Shown: piece after piece, positions 1 to 7,404 of the stretch | How the letters are laid out: each line of letters begins with the position of its first letter | Numbering within the stretch: the first letter of the stretch is position 1 | Assembly: GCA_036660615.1 (NCBI GenBank) | Contig: JAVXAG010000055.1 | Location: 1-12,137, forward strand | Direction: 5' to 3' | Length of the DNA stretch: 12,137 bases | From: JAVXAG01 sp036660615 | GTDB taxonomy: Bacteria; Bacillota; Clostridia; Peptostreptococcales; Anaerovoracaceae | Translations under genes and position numbers: made by a program | The notes under the pieces: model-generated | What the model was told of the DNA's origin: nothing | The model's database searches: none | The model's input: only the letters and a program-made list of their open reading frames with translations

Positions 1-6
1 CCCTAC

Positions 7-22
7 TGCAAAATAATTTGCA
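7..22. promoter_or_regulatory. Palindromic operator over the activator's promoter
   Basis: A perfect inverted repeat, TGCAAA-ATAA-TTTGCA, has 6-base arms around a 4-base spacer. It matches in core and spacing (GCAAA-N4-TTTGC) two palindromes at 1478-1491 and 1500-1513, upstream of the enzyme operon. All three copies are followed by CAC or CACYAA-like bases. Its right arm overlaps the predicted -35 box (18-23) of the activator gene, so a bound dimer would be expected to block RNA polymerase. What is seen is the repeat and the overlap. That the downstream sigma-54 activator binds here and represses itself is inferred. Confidence 0.6.
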
Positions 23-46
23 CCAAGCAAAAAAGTATAGTATAAT
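18..46 (+). promoter_or_regulatory. Sigma-70-type promoter of the activator gene
   Basis: TTGCAC (18-23) and TATAAT (41-46) are separated by exactly 17 bases. The -10 box is a perfect consensus match and the -35 box matches TTGACA at four of six positions. Transcription would start near 53, leaving a leader of roughly 30 bases before the ATG at 85. The -35 box lies inside the palindrome at 7-22, which points to control by a dimeric DNA-binding protein. Confidence 0.6.
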
Positions 47-84
47 GTAGGAAATGAAATAACACGTAGATAGAAGGGGACAAT

Positions 85-1485
85 ATGCAAGCTGTAGATT
101 ACGAAAAAATAATAGAAGAACTGATAAAACTAATAGATTTGGGAGTATACATTGTTGATGCTGATGGAGTTGGGCTGTTTTATAACAAACCAATGGCGGC
201 AATTGAAAAAATCAACATTGAGGACGTAGTTGGGAAAGAATTTCATAGAGCTTTTCCGGGAGTGACTTTGGGGCAGAGTACCATGTATATGGCGCTAAAC
301 AAGAACATTTCCACTATGAATAAACAGCAGACATATAAGAATTTATACGGGAAAGAGATCACGACAGTTAACAACACAGTACCGGTAATTAGTCAGGGTA
401 AAACCATCGCAGCTGTTGAAGTTGCAAAGGATATTACACATCTTAGAACCATGACGGACACCATTTTGGAACTGCAAGAAAATAATATTGAGCCACATAA
501 AGTAAAAGAACCAATTATAAAAAAGTATAAATTTGAAGATATAATAGGCGAGAATAAACAGTTTAAAAGAATTGTGCAGAGAGCAAAAAGGGCGGCGGAT
601 AATAATGCGTCGGTGTTTATATATGGAGAAACAGGTACAGGTAAAGAATTGTTTGCCCAGAGTATACATTTTGCTGGGAGGCGAAAAGATAAACCGTTTT
701 TGGCACAGAACTGTGCGGCTTTGCCGGAGTCACTGCTTGAAGGTATTTTATTTGGAACAGCAAAAGGTGGCTTCACTGGAGCTGTAGATAGAGCGGGACT
801 TTTTGAACAGGCAAACGGCGGAACACTGCTACTTGACGAGATAAGCGCAATGCCATATGACCTACAAAGCAAGTTACTTCGTGTGCTTCAAGAAGATTAC
901 ATTAGACGTGTTGGAGGAACAAAAGACATCCCAATAGACGTAAGGATTATTGCTACCGTAAATGAATTCCCAGAAGATCTAATAGAACAGGGGAAACTGC
1001 GTAAGGACTTGTATTATAGATTGAATGTAGTAAGCATATCCCTTCCTTCGCTGAATGAAAGAAAAGATGATATCCCGTTGCTGACAGAGAATTTTTTGCA
1101 AAAACACAACGAAAGATTTGAAAAACAACTTTGGATGATTTCAGACGGCGCCATGAAAAGGTTGGAAAGTTATGACTACCCAGGTAATATAAGGGAACTT
1201 GAAAATATTATAATGCAGTCAGTTTCAATGGCTGAATCCGAGCATGTTTTGACAGAAAAGATATTGCAAATGCCCGATCAAAGCAGACATATGACCGGTA
1301 GGCTTGACAGCTGGAATGAGAACGAACCGCTGTATGAGTACCTTGAGGCTATTGAAAAGGAATTAATAAGGGAAGCAATAATTAGACAAGGTGGAAACAT
1401 TACTAAAGCGGCAGATGACCTAAAGATCAAGAGACAGACCTTGCAACACAAATTAAAGAAGTACGATATGTTGAATAGCAAATAA
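85..1485 (+). CDS. Sigma-54-dependent transcriptional activator (PAS / AAA+ / Fis HTH), RocR-like
   Basis: This 466-residue protein has the standard enhancer-binding-protein layout. A PAS-like sensor domain lies at about residues 5-115, the AAA+ sigma-54 interaction domain at about 152-385, and a Fis-type helix-turn-helix at about 425-462 (GGNITKAADDLKIKRQTLQ). Walker A is GETGTGKE at 181-188 and Walker B is LLLDE with acids at 251-252. The wording around these motifs (FGTAKGGFTGA, GLFEQANGGTLLLDEI) resembles the RocR/BkdR group, and RocR activates arginine and ornithine catabolism in Bacillus. The sigma-54 contact loop, usually GAFTGA, reads GGFTGA at 228-233. An AAGGGGA ribosome binding site (74-80) supports the start at 85. 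The position next to a sigma-54 promoter for the ornithine genes makes it their likely activator, perhaps with the PAS domain sensing ornithine or a related compound; the ligand is unknown. Confidence 0.92.
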   Translation: MQAVDYEKIIEELIKLIDLGVYIVDADGVGLFYNKPMAAIEKINIEDVVGKEFHRAFPGVTLGQSTMYMALNKNISTMNKQQTYKNLYGKEITTVNNTVPVISQGKTIAAVEVAKDITHLRTMTDTILELQENNIEPHKVKEPIIKKYKFEDIIGENKQFKRIVQRAKRAADNNASVFIYGETGTGKELFAQSIHFAGRRKDKPFLAQNCAALPESLLEGILFGTAKGGFTGAVDRAGLFEQANGGTLLLDEISAMPYDLQSKLLRVLQEDYIRRVGGTKDIPIDVRIIATVNEFPEDLIEQGKLRKDLYYRLNVVSISLPSLNERKDDIPLLTENFLQKHNERFEKQLWMISDGAMKRLESYDYPGNIRELENIIMQSVSMAESEHVLTEKILQMPDQSRHMTGRLDSWNENEPLYEYLEAIEKELIREAIIRQGGNITKAADDLKIKRQTLQHKLKKYDMLNSK

Positions 1486-1520
1486 ATTTGCACTAAATAG
1501 CAAATAAATTTGCACCAAAT
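1474..1520. promoter_or_regulatory. Two tandem activator-binding sites (enhancer / UAS)
   Basis: Two near-identical 25-base copies (1474-1498 and 1496-1520) differ at one base (CACTAAAT against CACCAAAT) and overlap by three bases. Each holds the palindrome GCAAAT-AA-ATTTGC, at 1478-1491 and 1500-1513. Their centres are 22 bases apart, about two helical turns, so two dimers would sit on the same face of the DNA. They lie about 190-210 bases upstream of the expected sigma-54 transcript start, a normal enhancer distance. The first copy overlaps the TAA stop (1483-1485) of the activator gene. The activator is the natural candidate to bind, but this is inferred. Confidence 0.65.
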
Positions 1521-1548
1521 CGGAACAAGCCTACTTCAAACGGAACAA
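1521..1548 (+). repeat. Pair of CGGAACAA direct repeats
   Basis: CGGAACAA occurs at 1521-1528 and again at 1541-1548, a 20-base period. The pair starts directly after the two palindromes and lies upstream of the sigma-54 promoter. It may be a site for a second regulator or an extension of the activator's array. No copy is present near the palindrome at 7-22. Confidence 0.4.
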
Positions 1549-1574
1549 CCCAAAAAGAGAAAAAGGACAAAACT

Positions 1575-1613
1575 GTGGTTTTTAACAATAAACAAGTCAG
1601 AAACCACTTTTTT
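1575..1613 (+). terminator. Weak rho-independent terminator of the activator gene
   Basis: GTGGTTT (1575-1581) can pair with AAACCAC (1601-1607), which is followed by six Ts (1608-1613). The stem is only 7 bp and the loop is long (19 bases), so it is a weak candidate. Its place after the activator stop and before the sigma-54 promoter is right for separating the two transcription units. A further AAACCAC follows at 1621-1627. Confidence 0.4.
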
Positions 1614-1669
1614 ATGTAGAAAACCACCCAAATAGTAGGCATATGATGTATACATGATACAATCACCTT

Positions 1670-1687
1670 TTGGCATAGAAATTGCTT
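1670..1687 (+). promoter_or_regulatory. Sigma-54 (-24/-12) promoter of the ornithine operon
   Basis: TTGGCATAGAAATTGCTT fits the sigma-54 consensus TTGGCAY-N5-TTGCW. The invariant GG (1672-1673) and GC (1684-1685) are separated by the required 10 bases. Transcription should start about 12 bases after the GC, near 1697, giving a leader of about 80 bases before ord. With a sigma-54 activator gene just upstream and palindromic sites in between, this is the likely on-switch for ord-ortA-ortB-oraS-oraE. Confidence 0.85.
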
Positions 1688-1775
1688 TATATATACTCAG
1701 TGCGAAATGACCAGATCATTTTGCTAAAATTGTATAACTAATATAATTAATTTTATTTTTAAAGGAGAAAAGCAA

Positions 1776-2837
1776 ATGAAAAATGTAAAAGTAATCCTTT
1801 GGGGATTAGGCGCTATGGGCGGCGGAATCGGAAAAATGTTAGTAAAGAAACAAGGTGTTGACATTGTTGGCGCTATTGATATCGGAGCTAAAATCGGAAA
1901 GAGTTTATATGACGTAGTTCCTGGAATCGAAAGAGGAGCAAGAGAAGACGTTATCGTTGGAACTCCTGAAGACGTAATCAAGAAAGGTGCAGCTGATATC
2001 GTAGTTGTTTGCACAAACTCATTTACAGCAGACGTTTATGACAAATTAGTATTTGTTATGGAAAGAGGAATGAATGTTATTACTTCAGCTGAAGAAATGG
2101 CATATCCTAAAGCAGGTCAACCTAAGCTTGCTGAACAACTTGACGCAATTGCTAAGAAGAATGGCGTTACAGTATTAGGAACAGGAATCAACCCTGGTCT
2201 TATCATGGACTTACTTGTAATTTTATGGACAGGCGCTTGCGAAAGAGTTGACCATATCGTATCAAGAAGAGTTAACAGCTTATCACCATTTGGTCCTGCT
2301 GTAATGGAAGAGCAAGGAATCGGAATGGAAGTTGCTGAGTTCAACAAGAGAAAAGCTGAAGGAACAATGGCAGGCCACGTTGGTTTTGCTGAATCAGTTG
2401 GAATGATCACTGAAGCATTAGGTTGGAAGCTTGACAAATTTGAACAAGATATGGAACCTATCGTTACAGATGTAGATAGAAAATCACCTTACGGATTTGC
2501 TGCTGCTGGCCAAGTTGCTGGTGTTGCAATGAAGGGCTGGGGAACAGTTGATGGAGAAGTTAAGATCGAAATGGATCACCCTCAACAAATCGAACCAGAA
2601 CAAGTTGGAATACATACTGGTGACTACGTAGAAATTCAAGGCGTTCCACCTGTAAACATGGCTAACAATCCAGAAATTGAAGGCGGAATCGGAACTATGG
2701 CTATGATTCTTAACACAATTCCACACGTAATCAACGCTAGACCTGGTCTAAAGACAATGATCGACATTCCAGTTCCAAGAGCTATCATGGGCGACATGAG
2801 AAACTTAGTTGACGAAGACTGCAAACTAGTAAAATAA
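1776..2837 (+). CDS. ord: 2,4-diaminopentanoate dehydrogenase
   Basis: The 353-residue cytoplasmic enzyme oxidatively deaminates (2R,4S)-2,4-diaminopentanoate to 2-amino-4-oxopentanoate, releasing ammonia and reducing NAD(P)+. This is the oxidative step of ornithine fermentation. The N-terminus has a Rossmann dinucleotide-binding loop, GLGAMGGG at residues 10-17, typical of the dihydrodipicolinate-reductase-like dehydrogenases to which Ord belongs. Further recognisable stretches are ITSAEEMAYP and TGINPGLIMD. AAAGGAG (1761-1767) lies at good spacing before the ATG. It is the first gene after the sigma-54 promoter, and its four downstream partners are the other known pathway genes. Cofactor preference (NAD or NADP) cannot be judged here. 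Confidence 0.93.
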   Translation: MKNVKVILWGLGAMGGGIGKMLVKKQGVDIVGAIDIGAKIGKSLYDVVPGIERGAREDVIVGTPEDVIKKGAADIVVVCTNSFTADVYDKLVFVMERGMNVITSAEEMAYPKAGQPKLAEQLDAIAKKNGVTVLGTGINPGLIMDLLVILWTGACERVDHIVSRRVNSLSPFGPAVMEEQGIGMEVAEFNKRKAEGTMAGHVGFAESVGMITEALGWKLDKFEQDMEPIVTDVDRKSPYGFAAAGQVAGVAMKGWGTVDGEVKIEMDHPQQIEPEQVGIHTGDYVEIQGVPPVNMANNPEIEGGIGTMAMILNTIPHVINARPGLKTMIDIPVPRAIMGDMRNLVDEDCKLVK

Positions 2838-2849
2838 ATTTTTAATTAG

Positions 2850-2878
2850 CCGTTTAGAGAATAACCTTCTCTAAACGG
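2850..2878 (+). other. Perfect 12-bp hairpin between ord and ortA
   Basis: CCGTTTAGAGAA (2850-2861) and TTCTCTAAACGG (2867-2878) form a perfect 12-bp stem with a TAACC loop. The sequence after it is TATTATATAAAT, with no T run, so it is not a standard intrinsic terminator. It more likely protects the 3' end of the ord mRNA, marks a processing site, or partly attenuates transcription into ortA. A second, weaker inverted repeat, TTGGAT/ATCCAA (2903-2908 and 2920-2925), follows. Confidence 0.6.
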
Positions 2879-2961
2879 TATTATATAAATTTATTGTAGA
2901 CATTGGATTAAAAAACTTGATCCAAAGTGCAGACGTAGTAGAAATTTAGGAGATGATACAA

Positions 2962-3261
2962 ATGGTTAAAAAAGGAGAATGGGTGCGTATTCATGCAATC
3001 GTATTGAAGGCAGCCGAAAGAACAGGTAAGATTCCAGATGACACAAAAGCATGTGACTTAGAAATGTGGACAAAAGGATTTTTACAAGAAGATGCAGAAA
3101 TCGGAGATGTTGTAACAGTTAAGACAGCATCAAACCGTTTAGAAAAAGGTACGCTAATCGAAGTTGGACCTTATTACACTCATAGCTATGGTAAATTTGT
3201 TCCAGAAATCATTCAGATTGACAAACAGCTAAGAGAAATCATGTTTGGAGGTAACAAGTAA
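2962..3261 (+). CDS. ortA: 2-amino-4-oxopentanoate thiolase, alpha (small) subunit
   Basis: This 99-residue protein is the small subunit of the PLP-dependent thiolase that splits 2-amino-4-oxopentanoate with CoA into acetyl-CoA and D-alanine. It starts MVKKGEWVRIHAIVLKAAER, and the mix of a short helix and beta-rich body is in keeping with OrtA. I chose the ATG at 2962 because AGGAG (2948-2952) is nine bases upstream. The in-frame ATG at 2953 directly abuts that site and is too close. The stop overlaps the start of ortB by one base (TAATG), consistent with coupled translation of two subunits of one enzyme. Identification rests mainly on position and overall likeness to OrtA. Confidence 0.88.
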   Translation: MVKKGEWVRIHAIVLKAAERTGKIPDDTKACDLEMWTKGFLQEDAEIGDVVTVKTASNRLEKGTLIEVGPYYTHSYGKFVPEIIQIDKQLREIMFGGNK

Positions 3262-4661
3262 TGGCATTAGCAAAAGATTATAATTCCGTAATGGGAAGAT
3301 CAAACGATATAATGAAAAAAGCACTTGGACTTGACTACAATGATTTTGAGTCTGGTTCAGTAGCATTTGACTATGAAGGATTAATGAAAGCAACAGGATA
3401 CACACTTGACGAAGTTGCTAGAATCCAATCAAGAACTGGTGTTGGTAACACTCCATTACTTGAACTTAGAAACATCACAGACTTAGCAAGAAAATATTCA
3501 AAGCCAGGATTTGGTGCAAGAATATTTGCTAAAGACGAAGCAGCAAATGCATCCGGAAGTTTTAAAGCAAGAAGAGCAGCTTGTGCTGTAGCTCATGCAA
3601 AGAAATCAGGATACAAAGGCGTAATCGCAGCAACATCAGGTAACTATGGTGCAGCAGTAGCTTCACAAGCAGCAATGCAAGGTTTAGAGTGCATTATTGT
3701 TCAAGAATGTTATGACTCAAAGGGAGTTGGACAACCAGAAATCGTTGAAAAAGCAAGAAAATGCGAAGCTTACGGCGCAGAAGTTGTACAACTTACAGTA
3801 GGACCTGAATTATTCTATACATTCCTTTCAATCTTGGAAGATACAGGATATTTCAATGCTTCACTATATTCACCATTTGGAATCGCAGGAGTAGAAACAT
3901 TAGGTTATGAAATTGCTATTCAATGTCGTGAAATCGTTGGAAAAGATCCAGATGTAGTTGTTTGCACAAATGCAGGTGGCGGAATGATTACTGGTACAGC
4001 TCGTGGTTTGATAAAAGCTGGATGCGTTGACACAGAAATGGTTGCAGCATCAATCGACCTTACAGGTCTACACATGGCTTCAGATACACAGTTCAACAAA
4101 AAATCATGTACAACTGGACACACTGGTTTCGGAGTACCTTATGCAACTGATCCTGACCATTCAGATGTTCCAAGAAGTGCAGCAAGACCTCTACGTTATA
4201 TGGATCGTTATGTTACAGTTAAACAGGGCGAAGTATTCTATATGACAGAAGCATTAGCTAACCTTGAAGGAATCGAAAGAGGACCAGCAGGAAACGTAGC
4301 ACTTGCAGCAGCATTCTCACTAGCACAAGAACTTCCAGAAGATGGAGTTATTGTAATCAGTGAAACAGAATACACTGGCGCAGGAAAGCACATCCAACCT
4401 CAACTTTCATTTGCAAGAGACAATGGCGTTGACATTAAATTTGGAGATCCAAGAGAAGATAAACCTGGAGTAAATGTTATTTTCCCAAGAACTCCTGGAG
4501 ATATCAAATGTCAAGAAGCAGACATCAATCACTTTAGAGAATCACTTATTAAGAAGGCTTGTAAAGCACATGGTGGAAACCCATCCGCAGCAGACCTTGA
4601 GTTCTTAGCTGAAGAAACAAAGACAAATGTAGAATTTGTTAAGAAGACATTAGGACTATAA
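3261..4661 (+). CDS. ortB: 2-amino-4-oxopentanoate thiolase, beta (PLP) subunit
   Basis: The 466-residue catalytic subunit of the thiolase is a fold-type II PLP enzyme related to threonine synthase. The likely Schiff-base lysine is K102 in ASGSFKARRA. A phosphate-binding or substrate loop follows in ATSGNYGAAVASQ, and the glycine-rich PLP phosphate loop is NAGGGMITG. With OrtA it yields acetyl-CoA, which feeds ATP synthesis, and D-alanine. GGAGGT (3247-3252) sits inside the end of ortA, and the two reading frames overlap by one base. The length is normal for the family, and no break or missing key residue is visible. Confidence 0.93.
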   Translation: MALAKDYNSVMGRSNDIMKKALGLDYNDFESGSVAFDYEGLMKATGYTLDEVARIQSRTGVGNTPLLELRNITDLARKYSKPGFGARIFAKDEAANASGSFKARRAACAVAHAKKSGYKGVIAATSGNYGAAVASQAAMQGLECIIVQECYDSKGVGQPEIVEKARKCEAYGAEVVQLTVGPELFYTFLSILEDTGYFNASLYSPFGIAGVETLGYEIAIQCREIVGKDPDVVVCTNAGGGMITGTARGLIKAGCVDTEMVAASIDLTGLHMASDTQFNKKSCTTGHTGFGVPYATDPDHSDVPRSAARPLRYMDRYVTVKQGEVFYMTEALANLEGIERGPAGNVALAAAFSLAQELPEDGVIVISETEYTGAGKHIQPQLSFARDNGVDIKFGDPREDKPGVNVIFPRTPGDIKCQEADINHFRESLIKKACKAHGGNPSAADLEFLAEETKTNVEFVKKTLGL

Positions 4662-4690
4662 TAAGTAAAATTGGAAGAGTACATTATAAT

Positions 4691-4708
4691 CATCATTTAA
4701 TTATGATG
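4691..4708 (+). other. Small AT-rich hairpin between ortB and oraS
   Basis: CATCAT (4691-4696) and ATGATG (4703-4708) can pair around a TTAATT loop. TTATAATC flanks it as a direct repeat (4684-4691 and again near 4716-4723). The hairpin is weak and lacks a T run, so it is unlikely to terminate transcription. The 84-base ortB-oraS spacer shows nothing else apart from the oraS ribosome binding site AAAGGAG (4732-4738). Confidence 0.3.
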
Positions 4709-4745
4709 TAAAACTTTATAATCAAAAAAGTAAAGGAGAATAAGA

Positions 4746-5108
4746 ATGAAAAGAGCAGACGATTTTGCGGAAAGAAGAAAGCATATTGCTAACCTTTCTG
4801 ACGAAGAACTTTATAAGAGATTCTGGGACTTGACTGAACAAGTTGTTGACCCACTTCTAGACCTTGGTAGAAAAAACACTACTCCTTCAGTAGAAAGAGC
4901 AGTATTACTAAGAATGGGAATCTCATCACTTGAGACAAAACCAATAGTAGATGGATGTATGGACAGAGGTCTTATGGGCCATGGTACAGGTCATGTACTT
5001 TACAAATTATCCAAAGAAAAAGGCATTTCAATCAAAGAAGCAGGCACAATGCTTGCTCAAGGCAAAGGCTGGGATGACGCAGTAGCACTATTCAAGGGAG
5101 GTAAATAA
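4746..5108 (+). CDS. oraS: D-ornithine 4,5-aminomutase, small subunit
   Basis: This 120-residue protein matches OraS in size and position directly before oraE. OraS is the small, mostly helical partner in the OraS-OraE complex that moves the 5-amino group of D-ornithine to C4, giving 2,4-diaminopentanoate. Recognisable stretches are HIANLSDEELYKRFWDLTEQ near the N-terminus and MGHGTGHVLYKL around residues 78-90. It has no cofactor-binding motif of its own, as expected. AAAGGAG lies eight bases before the ATG. Only one base separates its stop from the oraE start, and the oraE ribosome binding site lies in its final codons, which favours equal synthesis of the two subunits. Confidence 0.9.
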   Translation: MKRADDFAERRKHIANLSDEELYKRFWDLTEQVVDPLLDLGRKNTTPSVERAVLLRMGISSLETKPIVDGCMDRGLMGHGTGHVLYKLSKEKGISIKEAGTMLAQGKGWDDAVALFKGGK

Positions 5109-5109
5109 G

Positions 5110-7326
5110 ATGGCAGATATGATTTTAAAACACAACGAGAAGCTAGATGTTGAAAACATCTTAAAAGACCTTGACAAATACGAGCCAAGAAGAAGAGGTT
5201 GGACTTGGAGAGTTCCAGCTCCTAACCTAAAGATGGGACCTTTTGAGTATCATGATGCTTCAGTTCCTATGAAGAATGGTGTTCCACTTCCTCCAGCAAA
5301 ATATTTCGAAAACATAGATCCACAACCACTTCCAACAATCACTACTGAAATCGCTTCAGGTAGATTTGAAGACGATATCAGAAGAATGAGAATGGGAGCT
5401 TGGCATGGTGCTGACCATATAATGGTAATCAGACACATGGGTCAATCACATATTGACGGTCTAATGGAAGGTACACCACAAGGTATTGGCGGAGTTCCTA
5501 TCACTAGAAAACAAGTAAGAGCACAGAGAAAAGCTTTGGATCTTATTGAAGATGAAGTTGGCCGTCCAATTAACTATCACTCATATGTATCCGGCGTAGC
5601 TGGTCCAGACGTAGCTGTAATGTTTGCTGAAGAAGGCATCAACGGAGCTCACCAAGACCCTCAATACAATGTACTTTACAGAGATATTAACTGTGTAAGA
5701 TCATTTGTTGACGCTTGCGAATCAAAGAAAATTATGCAATGGGCTGATATGCTACAAATCGATGGAGCACATAATGCTAACGCAACTGCTAGAGAAGCTT
5801 GGAAAGTAATGCCTGAACTTATCGTTCAACATGCTATCAACTCATTATTCTCAGAAAAAGTTGGAATTAAGCCTGAAAACATCAGTTTATCAACAGTACC
5901 TCCAACAGCTACACCTGCACCATGCGTATACATGGACTTACCTTATGCAGTAGCTCTAAGAGATTTCTGTAACAGATACAAGATGAGAGCACAAATGAAT
6001 ACTAAGTACATCGATTCATCAGCTAGAGAAGCTACAGTAACACATGTACTAAATATGTTCATTTCAAAATTAACAAGTGCTGATATTCAATCAACAATTA
6101 CTCCTGATGAAGGAAGAAACGTTCCTTGGCATATCTACAACATGGAAGCTTGCGACACAGCAAAACAGACATTAATCGGTCTTGATGGATTAATGGAAAT
6201 GGTTGAGCTAAAGAAAGATGGTCCATTAATTGATATGGCTAGAGAAATCAAAGAAAGAGCTTGCTTATTCATGGAAGAAATCATCGAAGTTGGTGGTTAC
6301 TTTAACGCAGTTCAACAAGGTTTCTTCGTTGACTCAGCAAAATATCCAGAAAGAAATGGAGACGGTATCGCAAGAAAGATCGAAGGCGGTATTGGTTATG
6401 GATTCATTTTCGAAAGAGAAGAAGACTACATGGCTCCAGTAACAGCTCACTTTGGCTACAACAATGTAAAACAATATGGTGGAAACCCAGAAGATCCAGC
6501 AGCTTTAATTGGCGGTTGTACTTTCGAAGACAGAAGCAAGATTGTTTACATTGACGAATTAGACGAAGAAGATAACGTAGAGACTAGACTTGCAAAAGTT
6601 AAGAAATACAGAGATGGCGTTGTTGTAAAACCTGAAATGGAATGGTGTGCTGATGGTACAGTAATGATTACAATGTTCATCCCAACTAACAGAAGAACTG
6701 CTGAAGTTGTTGCTGTTGAAGTTGGTAAGAAATTAGGTTTGGTTGGTACTGAAGTTATCAGTAGAGAAATCATGCAAGAAGCTGAAGGTACTAGAATTGA
6801 AATTAAGGGTAAAGTTGATTTTGATATCGACCTTGAACACCTTGTAATTCCACCAGAACCAGTATACCTAAGTGATGATCAATTATACAAAGACATTTCA
6901 GATCATCCACTAAGAGTTGTTTGCGGAACTGTTGGAGAAGACGAGCACTCAGTTGGTCTTCGTGAAATCATCAACATTAAGCATGGCGGAATCGAAAAAT
7001 GGGGAGTTGAAGTAAACTACCTAGGAACTTCCGTACCTGTAGAAAAATTAGTTGATGCTGCAGTAGAATTGGATGCAGAAGCAATCCTTGCTTCAACAAT
7101 CATTTCACATGACAACGTACATTACAAGAGCATGAAGAGAATTCACGAATTAGCAGTAGAAAAAGGTATCAGAGATAAGGTAATTATCTGTGCTGGCGGA
7201 ACTCAGGTTATACCTGAAGAAGCAGTAAAAACTGGTATTGATGCTGGATTTGGTAGAAACTCCCATGGTATTGATGTAGTATCATTCTTAGTAGAAGAAA
7301 GACAAAGAAGAAGAGAGCAGAAATAG
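5110..7326 (+). CDS. oraE: D-ornithine 4,5-aminomutase, large (B12/PLP) subunit
   Basis: The 738-residue catalytic subunit uses adenosylcobalamin and PLP for a radical 1,2-amino shift on D-ornithine. The N-terminal two thirds is the TIM-barrel and substrate part; the C-terminal part from about residue 600 is the cobalamin-binding Rossmann domain. The B12 motif D-x-H-x-x-G is seen as DEHSVG, with the cobalt-ligating histidine at H613. Eleven residues on is K624 (INIKHGG), matching the spacing of the cobalamin histidine and PLP lysine known for the C. sticklandii enzyme. A later glycine-rich stretch, CAGGTQVIPEEAV, fits the corrin tail pocket. AAGGGAGG (5094-5101) gives the start. Length and key residues look intact, so the enzyme should be active. 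Confidence 0.96.
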   Translation: MADMILKHNEKLDVENILKDLDKYEPRRRGWTWRVPAPNLKMGPFEYHDASVPMKNGVPLPPAKYFENIDPQPLPTITTEIASGRFEDDIRRMRMGAWHGADHIMVIRHMGQSHIDGLMEGTPQGIGGVPITRKQVRAQRKALDLIEDEVGRPINYHSYVSGVAGPDVAVMFAEEGINGAHQDPQYNVLYRDINCVRSFVDACESKKIMQWADMLQIDGAHNANATAREAWKVMPELIVQHAINSLFSEKVGIKPENISLSTVPPTATPAPCVYMDLPYAVALRDFCNRYKMRAQMNTKYIDSSAREATVTHVLNMFISKLTSADIQSTITPDEGRNVPWHIYNMEACDTAKQTLIGLDGLMEMVELKKDGPLIDMAREIKERACLFMEEIIEVGGYFNAVQQGFFVDSAKYPERNGDGIARKIEGGIGYGFIFEREEDYMAPVTAHFGYNNVKQYGGNPEDPAALIGGCTFEDRSKIVYIDELDEEDNVETRLAKVKKYRDGVVVKPEMEWCADGTVMITMFIPTNRRTAEVVAVEVGKKLGLVGTEVISREIMQEAEGTRIEIKGKVDFDIDLEHLVIPPEPVYLSDDQLYKDISDHPLRVVCGTVGEDEHSVGLREIINIKHGGIEKWGVEVNYLGTSVPVEKLVDAAVELDAEAILASTIISHDNVHYKSMKRIHELAVEKGIRDKVIICAGGTQVIPEEAVKTGIDAGFGRNSHGIDVVSFLVEERQRRREQK

Positions 7327-7367
7327 TAATTGTTTCTGATTTTGGAATCACAAATAAACCACTAATT

Positions 7368-7400
7368 AAAAGGGGCGGGCGATTGCCCGGCCCTTTTTTT
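7368..7400 (+). terminator. Strong rho-independent terminator after oraE
   Basis: A GC-rich stem (5' arm 7368-7380, loop GATT at 7381-7384, 3' arm from 7385) is followed by a seven-T run (7394-7400). The inner stem CGGGC/GCCCG is perfect. One G-G mismatch separates it from GGG/CCC and an A-T outer stem. It closes the enzyme operon and separates it from the acetyltransferase, MutL-like and racemase genes, which then need read-through or their own promoter. Confidence 0.85.
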
Positions 7401-7404
7401 AGAC

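Noticed and set aside
393..872. Long minus-strand open frame opposite the activator gene
   Set aside because: It is a shadow of the AAA+ domain, has no ribosome binding site or recognisable protein character, and the plus-strand gene is certain.
4685..4690. TATAAT before oraS as an internal promoter
   Set aside because: No -35-like hexamer lies 16-18 bases upstream (the bases there are TAAGTA), and the region is AT-rich enough to give such a box by chance.
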